NCBI RefSeq assembly: GCF_011007365.1
Contig: NZ_WFKM01000003.1
Location: 496,001-560,000, forward strand
Source: Sphingobacterium sp. xlx-96
GTDB taxonomy: Bacteria; Bacteroidota; Bacteroidia; Sphingobacteriales; Sphingobacteriaceae
DNA: 64,000 nucleotides
Direction: 5' to 3'
The notes below the pieces were generated by a model. The model had not been told where the DNA came from. It ran no database searches and worked only from the letters and a program-made list of their open reading frames with translations. The first letter of the stretch is position 1. Every line of letters starts with the position of its first letter. Below, piece after piece: positions 1 through 9,018 of the stretch. Position numbers and translations under genes: made by a program.

Positions 1-938
1 AAAGAACTTAGGGTATAAGGTGCTGCATAAGCATTGCCTGTACGGTACAATTGGCGAGGCTGATCCAACATTTTAATGATCAGATTATTAGGATCTTCAT
101 TAGCCCACTCTAACCCCCCTTTTTCGCCATAGATCCGAATGCGTACGGCATTCTCCTCTCCTGCTGAAATCTGTGATGCCATTAGGACTCCCTTTGCTCC
201 GTTATCAAAGCGCAACAATACCGAACCATCGTCATCTAGTAACCGGCCTTCTACGAAGGTTGTTAAGTCGGCACAAAGTTCTGTTATACGCTGACCAGAA
301 ACATACTCTGCCAAATGAGCAGCATGTGTACCTATATCTCCCATTACTAACGACTTGCCCGAACGTTTAGGATCGGCTCGCCATGCTGCGCCTGCATTGC
401 CTTCACGCTCGGATAGACGGCTCAACCAACCTTGCGGATACTCTACCACGATCTTGCGGATCTTGCCAAAATGCCCTTCTCTAACCATCGCCTTTGCCTG
501 CTTAACCATCGGATAGCCGGAATAGGTATGTGTAAGACATAAGGTACGGCCAGTACGTTCTACGATAGTCTGTAGCTCTTGAGCCTCTTCTAGGGAAACT
601 GTTATTGGTTTTTCTACCACCACATCAAAGCCAGCTTCCATCGCCAACTTTGCAGGCTCAAAATGTAGAAAATTTGGTGTCACTATGGTTAGGAAATCCA
701 TACGCTCGTCTGCGGGCAACTGGGCTTCTTTTTCAATCATGGTTTTATAGTCTGGATAGACCCGGTCTGCCGCGACAAAAAGATCTTCTCCTGACTGCTT
801 TGAAATTTCGGGATTAACACTGAACGCTCCACAAACCAGTTCAATTTTCCCATCCATAAAGGCTGCTATGCGGTGTACCGCGCCAATAAAGGCGTCATTA
901 CCACCACCTACCATACCCATGCGTAATCTACGTTTCAT
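1..938 (-). CDS. Gfo/Idh/MocA family oxidoreductase (3' end cut by window edge)
   Basis: The frame opens with ATG at 938 and stays open to the window edge, giving about 312 residues without a stop; the C-terminus is missing. The N-terminus has a Rossmann dinucleotide fold with GMVGGGNDAFIGAVHR, and further in the VEKPIT motif (the EKP of this family), followed by a beta-rich C-terminal domain. The family comprises NAD(P)-dependent dehydrogenases of sugars, inositols or their keto derivatives; the substrate cannot be read from sequence. A sugar phosphate isomerase, a GMC oxidoreductase and its small subunit lie within 9 kb, so a role in oxidised-sugar metabolism is plausible inference. I see no clear TAnnTTTG box just upstream. 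Confidence 0.85.
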   Translation of the reverse strand, partial: MKRRLRMGMVGGGNDAFIGAVHRIAAFMDGKIELVCGAFSVNPEISKQSGEDLFVAADRVYPDYKTMIEKEAQLPADERMDFLTIVTPNFLHFEPAKLAMEAGFDVVVEKPITVSLEEAQELQTIVERTGRTLCLTHTYSGYPMVKQAKAMVREGHFGKIRKIVVEYPQGWLSRLSEREGNAGAAWRADPKRSGKSLVMGDIGTHAAHLAEYVSGQRITELCADLTTFVEGRLLDDDGSVLLRFDNGAKGVLMASQISAGEENAVRIRIYGEKGGLEWANEDPNNLIIKMLDQPRQLYRTGNAYAAPYTLSS

Positions 939-1052
939 ATGTGTTTAATTTGACTTTTAATGGTCATATGTGATAAATAATTATTCCCTTAATATGCCAT
1001 TAAGTAGTTTAAGTTTTACTATTGAAGGTTGTCTAAAAATAACAAATACTTA

Positions 1053-1805
1053 TCAAAGAATCAGCTTTAATTTTAAACTTCCTTTATTTTCAACAAAATA
1101 GTCTGCGGTTTCTCCTTCTGGAATAGTTATAAAACGTCTTCCTCGGATGATAGCAAACCGCTGGGGAGGAAGATCTGCGACAACCTTAAAACCAATAGTC
1201 GCTAATGAGGAATCTTCTTGAGCCCAATCTTTATCAGCATAGGTCATAATGTCCTGTGGATTAAAATTACCAACAAATGCTTTTACCAATTTAGAAAGCC
1301 CCCCCACAACTAAGGTGTCACCTTTATGGCAAAAGCGGATCAACTCAAATGATCTATAATTCGTTCCTAAAGCATGAATAATACGTCCTCCGCTGAATAC
1401 AGCAACAGACACCAATTCGCCCTGATGAAAAAGTCCATATCGATATTTGCCCGGTAGCGCTCCCTGAAGATGGTGTTCTTCTTGAAAAGCCATGGATACA
1501 CCCTTGTCAATACGTGCTACAACAGTGGTCCGCCCATAAATCCGCTGACCAAAACCCTGCAATCCACGTAGTCGATTTATTATCTTTACGCCAGCAGACA
1601 TCAACTGATCGTAATCAATATGTATGTGCAGCACAGCTTGGTCAGTCTCCATACGAAATGTACCCGGCAAATATAGTATGATAACTGCTTTTTCTGTTTG
1701 CAGCAAATAGTAAACCTCGTGCTCTTCGATAGCTGTAATAGGAATCTGCTTCGTCAATCGTCGGATAAATTCTGTTATGTTTTTTTTCTCTTGCTGCACA
1801 GCCAT
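1053..1805 (-). CDS. Hypothetical protein, 250 aa
   Basis: I do not recognise a named family with confidence. The protein has no signal peptide or membrane segment and looks cytosolic and mixed alpha/beta. The segment around residues 185-215 (TYADKDWAQEDSSLATIGF) resembles the 'D-W ... L...GF' pattern found in some phage and homing-endonuclease-associated proteins, a weak hint only. The ATG at 1805 is immediately preceded on the minus strand by TACTTTT, close to the Bacteroidetes -7 element, so the message may be nearly leaderless. The gene stands alone between the oxidoreductase and the 462-bp gap before def. Confidence 0.6.
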   Translation of the reverse strand: MAVQQEKKNITEFIRRLTKQIPITAIEEHEVYYLLQTEKAVIILYLPGTFRMETDQAVLHIHIDYDQLMSAGVKIINRLRGLQGFGQRIYGRTTVVARIDKGVSMAFQEEHHLQGALPGKYRYGLFHQGELVSVAVFSGGRIIHALGTNYRSFELIRFCHKGDTLVVGGLSKLVKAFVGNFNPQDIMTYADKDWAQEDSSLATIGFKVVADLPPQRFAIIRGRRFITIPEGETADYFVENKGSLKLKLIL

Positions 1806-2243
1806 AAAAGTACGGCTTAAACCGTTTTAAAGCAATTCGACAGAGCAATGGGACAAAAAATATGATTGATTTCCTATATCCGGTGAACACTTTGCTGAAA
1901 AAAGCGATTACTTATTATTAGATGACGCTCTCTTTTTATGTACAAGTGATCCTTTGGGGGTAAACAGTAATCACGCTTTGCTAAAAAGCATTCACTCGTA
2001 GTTTTTTGCATTCACATTTTGTAAAAAAAGTAGCCACAAGGTATTCTCGGTGAGGTACTTGTTGCGGATAAACATTCACATTCTGCTACAAAATGATCAC
2101 TGAAAGCAGGAAACCTATCACATTTTTTTGGATGGTGCCATTTTCTGATTTAGAATGAACCAACAGCAACTGAAACAAACCAATATACAGCGCTATAACG
2201 CAAAAATGAGTGGGTTAGGAAATCAAATAAATATTAAAATCCG
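1806..2243. other. Intergenic stretch without a recognisable gene
   Basis: No convincing ORF, RNA gene or terminator is visible. The 7-mer CATTCAC occurs at 1989-1995, 2009-2015 and 2073-2079, in imperfectly similar surroundings (GCATTCACATTTT, ACATTCACATTCT). This may be decayed sequence or regulatory DNA; I cannot decide. Confidence 0.4.
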
Positions 2244-2251
2244 TACCTTTG
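2244..2251 (+). promoter_or_regulatory. Bacteroidetes-type -7 promoter element for def
   Basis: TACCTTTG matches the TAnnTTTG consensus and ends 16 bp before the def ATG, giving a short leader. No clear -33 element was identified. Confidence 0.6.
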
Positions 2252-2267
2252 CAATAGAATTAAACAA

Positions 2268-2852
2268 ATGAAATTACCAATAGTAGCATACGGTGATCCG
2301 ATATTGAGGAAAAAAGCCGAAGAAATAGAAGAAGATTATCCTCAACTTAAAGAGTTGATTGATAATATGTTTGAAACCATGTATGGAGCCCATGGGGTTG
2401 GTCTGGCAGCACCTCAGGTTGGCCTTGCTTTGCGCATGTTTGTAATTGATGGCTCTCCTTTCGCGGAAGATGAGGATGGTGAAGGTGACCCTAATCTGAA
2501 GGATTTTAAGAAAGTTTTTATTAATCCCATTATTGTAAAAGAACACGGAGAAAAATGGGCTTTTAATGAGGGATGTCTTTCTATTCCGGATATTAATGAA
2601 GAGGTTTTGCGCCCTTCGAACGTCCTTATTAACTATCTGGATGAAAACTTTGAGGAACACGAAGAAGAGCTGTCTGGTTTAGCCGCACGCATCGTACAGC
2701 ATGAGTATGATCATATCGAAGGCAAACTGTTTGTAGACAAACTCGGTCCATTGAAAAAGACCATGTTAAAAGGCAAGTTAGACCAAATTTCTAAAGGTCA
2801 AATACGTGTGGGGTATAAAATGAAATTTCCCCTTCAAAAGAAAGGAAGATAA
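2268..2852 (+). CDS. def: Peptide deformylase
   Basis: Removes the N-formyl group from nascent proteins in the cytoplasm, using a bound metal ion. All three family motifs are present: GVGLAAPQ (residues 43-50), EGCLSIP (101-107, metal ligand Cys103) and QHEYDH (144-149, ligands His145 and His149 with catalytic Glu146). The length of 194 aa is normal for the family, with an acidic insert near residues 65-80. ATG at 2268 follows a TAnnTTTG box by 16 bp. The gene is monocistronic and ends in a strong hairpin shared with the convergent gene downstream. Confidence 0.97.
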   Translation: MKLPIVAYGDPILRKKAEEIEEDYPQLKELIDNMFETMYGAHGVGLAAPQVGLALRMFVIDGSPFAEDEDGEGDPNLKDFKKVFINPIIVKEHGEKWAFNEGCLSIPDINEEVLRPSNVLINYLDENFEEHEEELSGLAARIVQHEYDHIEGKLFVDKLGPLKKTMLKGKLDQISKGQIRVGYKMKFPLQKKGR

Positions 2853-2855
2853 AGC

Positions 2856-2890
2856 AAATGGGGACGAAACATTTCGTCCCCATTTATCTT
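2856..2890. terminator. Bidirectional terminator between def and the sugar isomerase
   Basis: Perfect 14-bp arms (AAATGGGGACGAAA at 2856-2869 and its complement at 2872-2885) with a very short loop, ATCTTTTT following on the + strand and A-rich sequence on the other side. It lies between two convergent stop codons. Confidence 0.85.
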
Positions 2891-2891
2891 T

Positions 2892-3947
2892 TTAGCTTAG
2901 CCCTAAAATTTCTTTATTGAATGCAGCATCGGCTCCTGTAGAGGCAAAATCATCAAAAGCCTTGTCCGTAACACGGATAATATGATCGGCTATAAACTTC
3001 GCTCCCTCCGTCGCCCCATCAATTTGATTCTTGATACAGCATTCCCACTCCATGACAGCCCATCCATCGAAACCATATTGAGTCAACTTACTAAAAATTG
3101 TTTTGAAGTCCACTTGCCCGTCACCAGGTGAGCGGTATCTACCCGCCCGATTTAACCAACTCTGGTACCCACCAAAAGTACCTTGCTTGCCCGTAGGATT
3201 AAACTCCGAATCTTTTACGTGGAATGCCTTAATACGTTCATGATAAAAGTCGATGTACTGTATGTAATCGAGCTGCTGTAATACAAAATGTGATGGATCA
3301 TACAACAGGCAAGCTCTAGGATGATTATTCACCTTCTCCAAAAACATCTCGTAAGTAATCCCATCAAATAGATCTTCTCCCGGATGGATTTCGTAACAGA
3401 CATCGACACCGCAGTCTTCAAACGTATCAAGAATTGGGGTCCAACGCTTAGCAAGTTCGGTAAATGCTTCGTCTACCAAACCGTCAGGGCGTTGTGGCCA
3501 AGGGTGAAAATATTGCCACAACAATGAACCACTAAATGTCGCATGTGCAGTGATTCCCAGATTTTGGGAAGCTTTAGCCGCATATTTGAGTTGTTGAATA
3601 GCCCATTCGGTACGTGCCTTAGGATTGTTTCTGACCTTCTCTGGAGCAAATGCATCAAAAAGCTTGTCGTAGGCTGGATGAACAGCCACCAATTGCCCCT
3701 GCAAGTGGGTAGACAATTCAGTGATTTCTAAGCCGGCTTCGTGCAGTTTACCTTTATACTCGTCAGCATAAGTCTTGCTCTCTGCTGCCTTTTGGAGATC
3801 AAAGTATTTTGCATCTCCCGTAGGAATTTGTAGCCCCTTAAAACCTAAGGATTTTGCCCATTGAGCGATATTATCGATAGAATTGAATGGTTCTTCTTCA
3901 GCAATAAACTGCGCCAAAAAAATACCAGGACCTTTAATTGTTTTCAT
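2892..3947 (-). CDS. Sugar phosphate isomerase/epimerase (AP endonuclease 2-like TIM barrel)
   Basis: A 351-residue cytosolic TIM-barrel protein of the xylose-isomerase-like family. Segments that fit its metal and substrate site are VCYEIHPGED (Glu), LLYDPSHF (Asp/His), FHVKDSEF (His/Asp) and AVMEWE near the C-terminus (Glu). Members isomerise or epimerise keto sugars and inositol derivatives, and several act on 3-keto-glycoside metabolites; the substrate here is unknown. Gfo/Idh and GMC-type oxidoreductases nearby fit an oxidised-sugar pathway, which is inference. No signal peptide. ATG at 3947; it converges on def with a shared terminator. Confidence 0.85.
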   Translation of the reverse strand: MKTIKGPGIFLAQFIAEEEPFNSIDNIAQWAKSLGFKGLQIPTGDAKYFDLQKAAESKTYADEYKGKLHEAGLEITELSTHLQGQLVAVHPAYDKLFDAFAPEKVRNNPKARTEWAIQQLKYAAKASQNLGITAHATFSGSLLWQYFHPWPQRPDGLVDEAFTELAKRWTPILDTFEDCGVDVCYEIHPGEDLFDGITYEMFLEKVNNHPRACLLYDPSHFVLQQLDYIQYIDFYHERIKAFHVKDSEFNPTGKQGTFGGYQSWLNRAGRYRSPGDGQVDFKTIFSKLTQYGFDGWAVMEWECCIKNQIDGATEGAKFIADHIIRVTDKAFDDFASTGADAAFNKEILGLS

Positions 3948-4197
3948 TCGTATGTGTATAATTATTCGTGCATTTAATTGTTTTCTCGATGGAACTCATG
4001 AATGCTTCGCATTTATTTCATGATTCGTCAGTTGACGGATCGGTTTGATTTTTATCTATTTCAGCAAAAGAAACTACGATTTACAAACAATAAAGATAAG
4101 ATTTTAAAGTGGCAAAATTTACCGATTAGGAACAAAAAGGTTTGTAAAATATTATTTCATGATTCATCTATTTCTTAGAATTTATGCGAGATTTTAT

Positions 4198-4205
4198 TAA
4201 GTTTG
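4198..4205 (+). promoter_or_regulatory. -7 promoter element for the aromatic amino acid hydroxylase
   Basis: TAAGTTTG matches TAnnTTTG and ends 19 bp before the ATG at 4225. The 250 bp between here and the divergent isomerase gene hold small inverted repeats (for example CGTCAgtTGACG near 4026) but no gene. Confidence 0.55.
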
Positions 4206-4224
4206 ATAATTAATTAAGCAAGTT

Positions 4225-5967
4225 ATGCACACAAATTATGAGTCAAATCCTATTTTAGACCGCCTACCCCAACACTTAAGGCAGTTTATTAAACCCCAGA
4301 ATTACGAGGATTATACACCTATAAACCAAGCTGTATGGCGTTATGTCATGCGGAAAAATGTAGACTATCTTTCTAAAGTGGCACATAATTCTTACCTAGA
4401 GGGCTTAAACAAAACAGGATTGGAAATTGACAATATTCCTGATATGTACGGAATGAACCGTATTTTGAAAGAAATAGGATGGGCCGCTGTAGCTGTGGAT
4501 GGCTTCATCCCTCCAAATGCGTTCATGGAATTTCAGGCCTATCACGTCCTGGTTATCGCATCCGATATCCGTCAACTGGAGAATATAGAATACACTCCTG
4601 CTCCGGATATCATCCATGAGGGTGCTGGTCACGCACCTATCATCGCGAATAAAGAATACGCAGAGTATTTAAGGCGTTTTGGAGAAATCGGAAGTAAAGC
4701 AATATCATCGGCGCATGACTACCAAATTTATGAAGCCATACGCGAGCTGTCGATACTTAAAGAAGCCGAAGGAACTCCGATAGCCGAAATAGAACGGGTT
4801 GAAAACCTGGTCAATGACCTACAGAATAAAAAAATTGAACCATCGGAGATGGCTTTGATTCGTAATCTACACTGGTGGACTGTAGAATATGGCCTAATCG
4901 GAACCCTAGATGACCCGAAAATATATGGTGCAGGTCTACTTTCTTCCATCGGTGAATCGACTTGGTGTATGCGCGATGAGGTAAAGAAAATTCCATATGA
5001 TATAACTGCTGCTTATCAAGGATTTGATATCACAAAACCACAACCACAACTGTATGTAACGCCGGATTTTGCCTTTTTAAGTCTTGTTTTGGAAGACTTT
5101 GCCAATACAATGGCTTTGAGAACCGGTGGGGTCAATGGTGTAAAAAAATTGATAGAATCACAGGCTCTGGGTACCTTGGAGCTGTCTACCGGAATCCAGA
5201 TATCCGGTATTTTCTGCCGTGTCATTGAACATGAAGGAAGGCCTATCTATATTCAAACGGGATCTCCAACCGCGCTCGCTTATCATGACAAAGAGCTGAT
5301 AAACCATGGTATAGACTATCATAGTCATGGATTTGGTTCGCCAATAGGCAAGTTAAAGGGCATCAATCTCTCAATAGAAGACATGAGTCCTAAAGATCTG
5401 CAAGCCTACGATATCGAAGAAGGAAAAGACGTTCGTTTAGAATTTGAAGGCGGGGTGACAGTAGAAGGACGTATCGTGACGGGACGTCGCAACATCAAAG
5501 GAAAAATAATTCTGATAACGCTTGAAAATTGTACCGTGCGCCATCACGAAGAAGTACTCTTCCAACCAGACTGGGGTACATATGATATGGCTATTGGAAA
5601 AAAAGTGATATCCTGTTTTTCAGGACCTGCGGATGCCAGAAGTTTTGATCTACACGCACATGTCTCGGAAACAAAAACTATAAAGCAACCCAAAACGAAG
5701 CAGAAATTAGACTTAGAAAAACTATACTTAAGTGTTCGTGAACACCGGGCTCTAGATCATAAAGCGGACTTAAATTCTATATTGCAGACGGTAAATACGT
5801 CCTATCCCGATGATTGGTTACTTACAATGGAAATCTGCGAAATAGCATATAAAGAGGGGGATAGCATCCTTTTTGAAAAATCAAAACAGTTCTTAAACAG
5901 CCTAAAGCTTTCCAAGCCGGCGGTAGGCCATTTAATTGAAGATGGCCTTCAATTAATAATCATTTAG
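4225..5967 (+). CDS. Biopterin-dependent aromatic amino acid hydroxylase (phenylalanine 4-monooxygenase type) with long C-terminal extension
   Basis: Hydroxylates an aromatic amino acid, probably phenylalanine to tyrosine, using non-haem iron and a pterin. The iron-binding PDIIHEGAGH gives His131 and His136, and WWTVEYGLIG supplies Glu221, matching the 2-His-1-Glu triad of the family. The catalytic domain covers roughly residues 20-340. Residues 370-580 form an extension absent from the shorter bacterial PhhA enzymes; it is hydrophilic, with a beta-rich part (about 390-470) and a helical tail, and I cannot assign it. The stop overlaps the convergent glycosyltransferase gene by 4 bp, and two large inverted repeats lie 20 bp beyond the stop. 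Confidence 0.9.
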   Translation: MHTNYESNPILDRLPQHLRQFIKPQNYEDYTPINQAVWRYVMRKNVDYLSKVAHNSYLEGLNKTGLEIDNIPDMYGMNRILKEIGWAAVAVDGFIPPNAFMEFQAYHVLVIASDIRQLENIEYTPAPDIIHEGAGHAPIIANKEYAEYLRRFGEIGSKAISSAHDYQIYEAIRELSILKEAEGTPIAEIERVENLVNDLQNKKIEPSEMALIRNLHWWTVEYGLIGTLDDPKIYGAGLLSSIGESTWCMRDEVKKIPYDITAAYQGFDITKPQPQLYVTPDFAFLSLVLEDFANTMALRTGGVNGVKKLIESQALGTLELSTGIQISGIFCRVIEHEGRPIYIQTGSPTALAYHDKELINHGIDYHSHGFGSPIGKLKGINLSIEDMSPKDLQAYDIEEGKDVRLEFEGGVTVEGRIVTGRRNIKGKIILITLENCTVRHHEEVLFQPDWGTYDMAIGKKVISCFSGPADARSFDLHAHVSETKTIKQPKTKQKLDLEKLYLSVREHRALDHKADLNSILQTVNTSYPDDWLLTMEICEIAYKEGDSILFEKSKQFLNSLKLSKPAVGHLIEDGLQLIII

Positions 5968-7190
5968 GACAGATTCTTATTTTTAGCTTCAATCCACAAA
6001 GACATGTACTTTGTGGATTGAAGATATTGATGCATCAATATCTTACCGATGAAGTTGCTTTTCCTAAACATGACGATATCCTCCAATATTTCCTGGATTA
6101 AGCCAAGTAATATTTCGCTAGAAGAAGTATCTGCATATATATGATTAAATAGCTGAAAACCGATCTCTTGTTTTTCCTTCCAAACCTCGGCATTCCTATA
6201 TAAATCAACGCTTTTTTGAACAAAAGGCAATACATCGTCTTCTACAAAACCCGCCCAATCCTGATTGTCATACATAGATTCTACTCCAATGTTGCTGCTT
6301 ACAGAGGGTGTTCCCGCATACATCGCATCAACGAGCTTACCCTTGGTTCCCGCGCCAAAAGGAATCGGAGCCAATAAGACTTTGTAATTCGCTATGGTCT
6401 GGCGGGCATCCTCTGCCCTCCCTTTAATAAAAAAGCCTTCTTTAGGTTTATGAAGTTGAAAAACCTTCTCCGATGCATAGGCCCCAAAGATATGGAGCTC
6501 AGCATGAGGCTCTTTCTTTCTTATTTCTGGCCAGATTTTATGCTTTAATATCTCTACGGTTCTCCAATTGGGTTCGTGTACAAAATTACCAATGAAAACA
6601 AAATCTTTACGCTGTTCGAAAGTAGGTAAAATACCCGGGTGGATATCTTGTAATTTTTCCTCCTGAAAGGGTAAATAGAACAACCTTTCTGGAGAAACGG
6701 CAAAGCTATCGACCAAGAGCCCCATTTCTGTCTTTGAAATAATCAGCGATAAATCTGATCGTAAGATTGCTGCGATCTCTCGCTTAGCCACATCTGTATC
6801 AAAGTTTAGGGGAGCACCCTTTTTGAAGGCCTCCTGTCTCGCTAGGCGAACGAAATGAAGATCTTCCGTATCTAATATCCTTAGTGCATCAGGACAATGC
6901 TCAGCAACCCGCCACCCATACTGCTCTTCAACCATAAACCGATCAAAAATAACTATAGTCGGAGATAGCTGTCGAATAAAATCATCAAACGACGAGTCAT
7001 TCAATTGAATGGCATGTTCGTTTACTCCTATGTTTTTCAAGTCAAAAGAGTATTCGCTCTTGCCTGCTGCGGAAGCAAAATGAACTTCATAGTGCCTTGA
7101 GAACAAGCGTATCAAATGCAAAATCCGCCAACCGGCAGCCGAAGATGTCGGTTCTGGCCAAACCAAACCGACAAAAAGTATTTTTAGCAT
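5964..7190 (-). CDS. Glycosyltransferase (GT4-like, family 1 superfamily)
   Basis: A 408-residue soluble GT-B enzyme. The N-terminus (MLKILFVGLVWPEP) starts a Rossmann domain; the C-terminal donor-binding segment carries PIPFGAGTKGKLVDAM followed by AGTPSVSSNIGVE, typical of retaining GT4-type enzymes. Donor and acceptor are unknown, and no glycan cluster surrounds it. The start at 7190 follows a TAnnTTTG box by about 40 bp. The last 20 or so codons are written through two perfect inverted repeats (5987-6044), so the C-terminus may be shaped by DNA structure rather than by function. Confidence 0.85.
   Translation of the reverse strand: MLKILFVGLVWPEPTSSAAGWRILHLIRLFSRHYEVHFASAAGKSEYSFDLKNIGVNEHAIQLNDSSFDDFIRQLSPTIVIFDRFMVEEQYGWRVAEHCPDALRILDTEDLHFVRLARQEAFKKGAPLNFDTDVAKREIAAILRSDLSLIISKTEMGLLVDSFAVSPERLFYLPFQEEKLQDIHPGILPTFEQRKDFVFIGNFVHEPNWRTVEILKHKIWPEIRKKEPHAELHIFGAYASEKVFQLHKPKEGFFIKGRAEDARQTIANYKVLLAPIPFGAGTKGKLVDAMYAGTPSVSSNIGVESMYDNQDWAGFVEDDVLPFVQKSVDLYRNAEVWKEKQEIGFQLFNHIYADTSSSEILLGLIQEILEDIVMFRKSNFIGKILMHQYLQSTKYMSLWIEAKNKNLS
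5987..6044. repeat. Two overlapping large inverted repeats inside coding DNA
   Basis: First repeat: CTTCAATCCACAAAG (5987-6001) and its exact complement (6009-6023) with a 7-nt loop. Second: a perfect 24-bp palindrome at 6021-6044 with arms AAGATATTGATG. They share 6021-6023. They lie within the 3' end of the glycosyltransferase gene and 20 bp past the convergent hydroxylase stop. There is no long T-tract. They could still end hydroxylase transcription. Confidence 0.85.
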
Positions 7191-7229
7191 TTATATAATC
7201 TATGCTTTTGTTTTTTAATTATCTTTAAG

Positions 7230-7237
7230 CAAACTTA
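7230..7237 (-). promoter_or_regulatory. -7 promoter element for the glycosyltransferase
   Basis: On the minus strand the sequence is TAAGTTTG, matching TAnnTTTG, about 40 bp before the ATG at 7190. Confidence 0.5.
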
Positions 7238-7275
7238 AATATAAAAATAGAACAATTAAATAAACCTATTAATAG

Positions 7276-9012
7276 ATGACATCTTTTCAGATCATTGAAG
7301 ATACTACTACCTATGATGCAATTGTTGTGGGATCCGGTGCTGGAGGGGGAATGGCCGGCTACATCCTAGCCCATGCAGGCCTCAAGGTCCTAATGCTTGA
7401 GGCCGGGCCATTTTTTGATCCTGCCAAAGATGCCCTACAGCTAAGGTGGCCCTGGGAGTCTCCGCGGCGAGGAGCAGGTACAACCCGGCCTTTTGGAGAT
7501 TTTGATGCCGCATACGGTGGCTGGCAGTTGGATGGAGAGCCTTACAGCACAGAAAAAGGCACTGAATTCGATTGGTTTAGAGCCCGTATGCTCGGGGGGA
7601 GGACAAATCACTGGGGACGGATTTCATTACGCATGGGGCCTGATGATTTCAAACCAAAAGATGGTGTGACGGAGCAATGGCCCATAACCTATGAAGAAGT
7701 CAAACCTTTTTACGATCGGGTCGACCGTCTTATTGGTATATATGGCACTGTCGAGAATCTACCCAATGAACCGGATGGCATATTCCTAAAACCACCTAAA
7801 CCCCGGTTAAATGAACTGTATATCAGCAAAGGTGCAAAAAAAGCTGGAGTCACCGTAATTCCTGGCAGAGGTTCTGTATTGACGGAAGCACTGCCTGGAA
7901 ACAAAGACCGGGGAACTTGCTTTTATTGTGGACAATGTGGCAGATCCTGCAAGGTATATGGTGATTTTTCCTCCTCATCATGTCTCGTAATTCCTGCTAT
8001 TAAAACCGGTAATCTTAAGGTAATAGACAACGCCATGGTCAGAGAAGTACTTACCAATGAGGAAGGCGTGGCAATAGGCGTATCCTATGTCAACACCAAA
8101 GATTTACAGGAATATACTGTAAAAGCTAAAACGATTGTACTCGGCGCATCAGCCTGTGAAAGTGCCCGTCTAATGTTAAACTCGAAATCTGCCGCACATC
8201 CAGCCGGAATCAGTAATAGTTCTGGGCTGCTCGGGAAATATCTTCACGACTCTACCGGAGCCAGTCTCGGTGGCTTTCTCCCTCAGCTCCTGGATAGAAA
8301 AAGATATAATGAAGATGGTGTAGGTTCCGTACATATTTACTCTCCTTGGTGGCTTGGTGATAAAAAGTTAGATTTTGCCCGGGGATATCATATCGAATAC
8401 TGGGGAGGAATGGGAATGCCTTCTTATGGCAGTATGCATGGCATCCCAAATATGAATCATCTCGTCCCACGAAAAGACGGATTGCCGCAGGAAAGTGGTG
8501 GATATGGAACTGCTCTAAAACAGGATTATAGACGCTTTTACGGATCTAGTGTCGGTATGGCCGGAAGAGGTACAGCGATCGCCCGAAAAGAAAACTACTG
8601 CGAAATAGATAATACCAAAGTGGATAAATACGGTATTCCTGTATTGAAATTTAACTATACCTGGTCAAACGAGGAAGTCAAGCAAGCAAAACACATGATG
8701 GAAACGTTTCAGTCTATCATGCATGAAATGGGAGCTGTAATAACGTCTCCTATACCTGGTGCTGATACACTTTATGGACTAGAAACACCTGGAAGAATCA
8801 TTCACGAAGGTGGTACCACACGTATGGGCAACGACCCCAAAACATCCGTCTTAAATAAATGGGGACAAGCCCACGAGTGTAAAAACCTTTATGTGGTAGA
8901 CGCAGGACCATTTGTACAACAAGGCGACAAAAACCTGACGTGGACAATATTAGCACTGTCTATGCGTACCGCAGAATATATATTGGAAGAACGAAATAAA
9001 CTAAATACCTAA
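7276..9012 (+). CDS. GMC family FAD oxidoreductase, large subunit of a membrane/periplasmic sugar dehydrogenase
   Basis: A 578-residue flavoprotein. The FAD fold begins with IVVGSGAGGG (residues 16-25) and LMLEAGP follows. The C-terminus has IIHEGGTTRMG (catalytic His region) and GDKNLTWTILAL (the Asn of the GMC His-Asn pair). Cys215, Cys218, Cys221 and Cys225 form a CxxCxxCxxxC cluster, which suggests an iron-sulfur centre as in three-subunit FAD-dependent glucose and glucoside 3-dehydrogenases. The next gene, 6 bp away, encodes the matching small subunit. There is no signal peptide here; the small subunit's leader could carry both across. Substrate (gluconate, glucoside or other polyol) is not determined. 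Confidence 0.9.
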   Translation: MTSFQIIEDTTTYDAIVVGSGAGGGMAGYILAHAGLKVLMLEAGPFFDPAKDALQLRWPWESPRRGAGTTRPFGDFDAAYGGWQLDGEPYSTEKGTEFDWFRARMLGGRTNHWGRISLRMGPDDFKPKDGVTEQWPITYEEVKPFYDRVDRLIGIYGTVENLPNEPDGIFLKPPKPRLNELYISKGAKKAGVTVIPGRGSVLTEALPGNKDRGTCFYCGQCGRSCKVYGDFSSSSCLVIPAIKTGNLKVIDNAMVREVLTNEEGVAIGVSYVNTKDLQEYTVKAKTIVLGASACESARLMLNSKSAAHPAGISNSSGLLGKYLHDSTGASLGGFLPQLLDRKRYNEDGVGSVHIYSPWWLGDKKLDFARGYHIEYWGGMGMPSYGSMHGIPNMNHLVPRKDGLPQESGGYGTALKQDYRRFYGSSVGMAGRGTAIARKENYCEIDNTKVDKYGIPVLKFNYTWSNEEVKQAKHMMETFQSIMHEMGAVITSPIPGADTLYGLETPGRIIHEGGTTRMGNDPKTSVLNKWGQAHECKNLYVVDAGPFVQQGDKNLTWTILALSMRTAEYILEERNKLNT

Positions 9013-9018
9013 GAAAAG

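Noticed and set aside
2274..2660. 128-aa minus-strand ORF opposite def
   Set aside because: It lies wholly within def, which has complete catalytic motifs; the opposite frame is a shadow.
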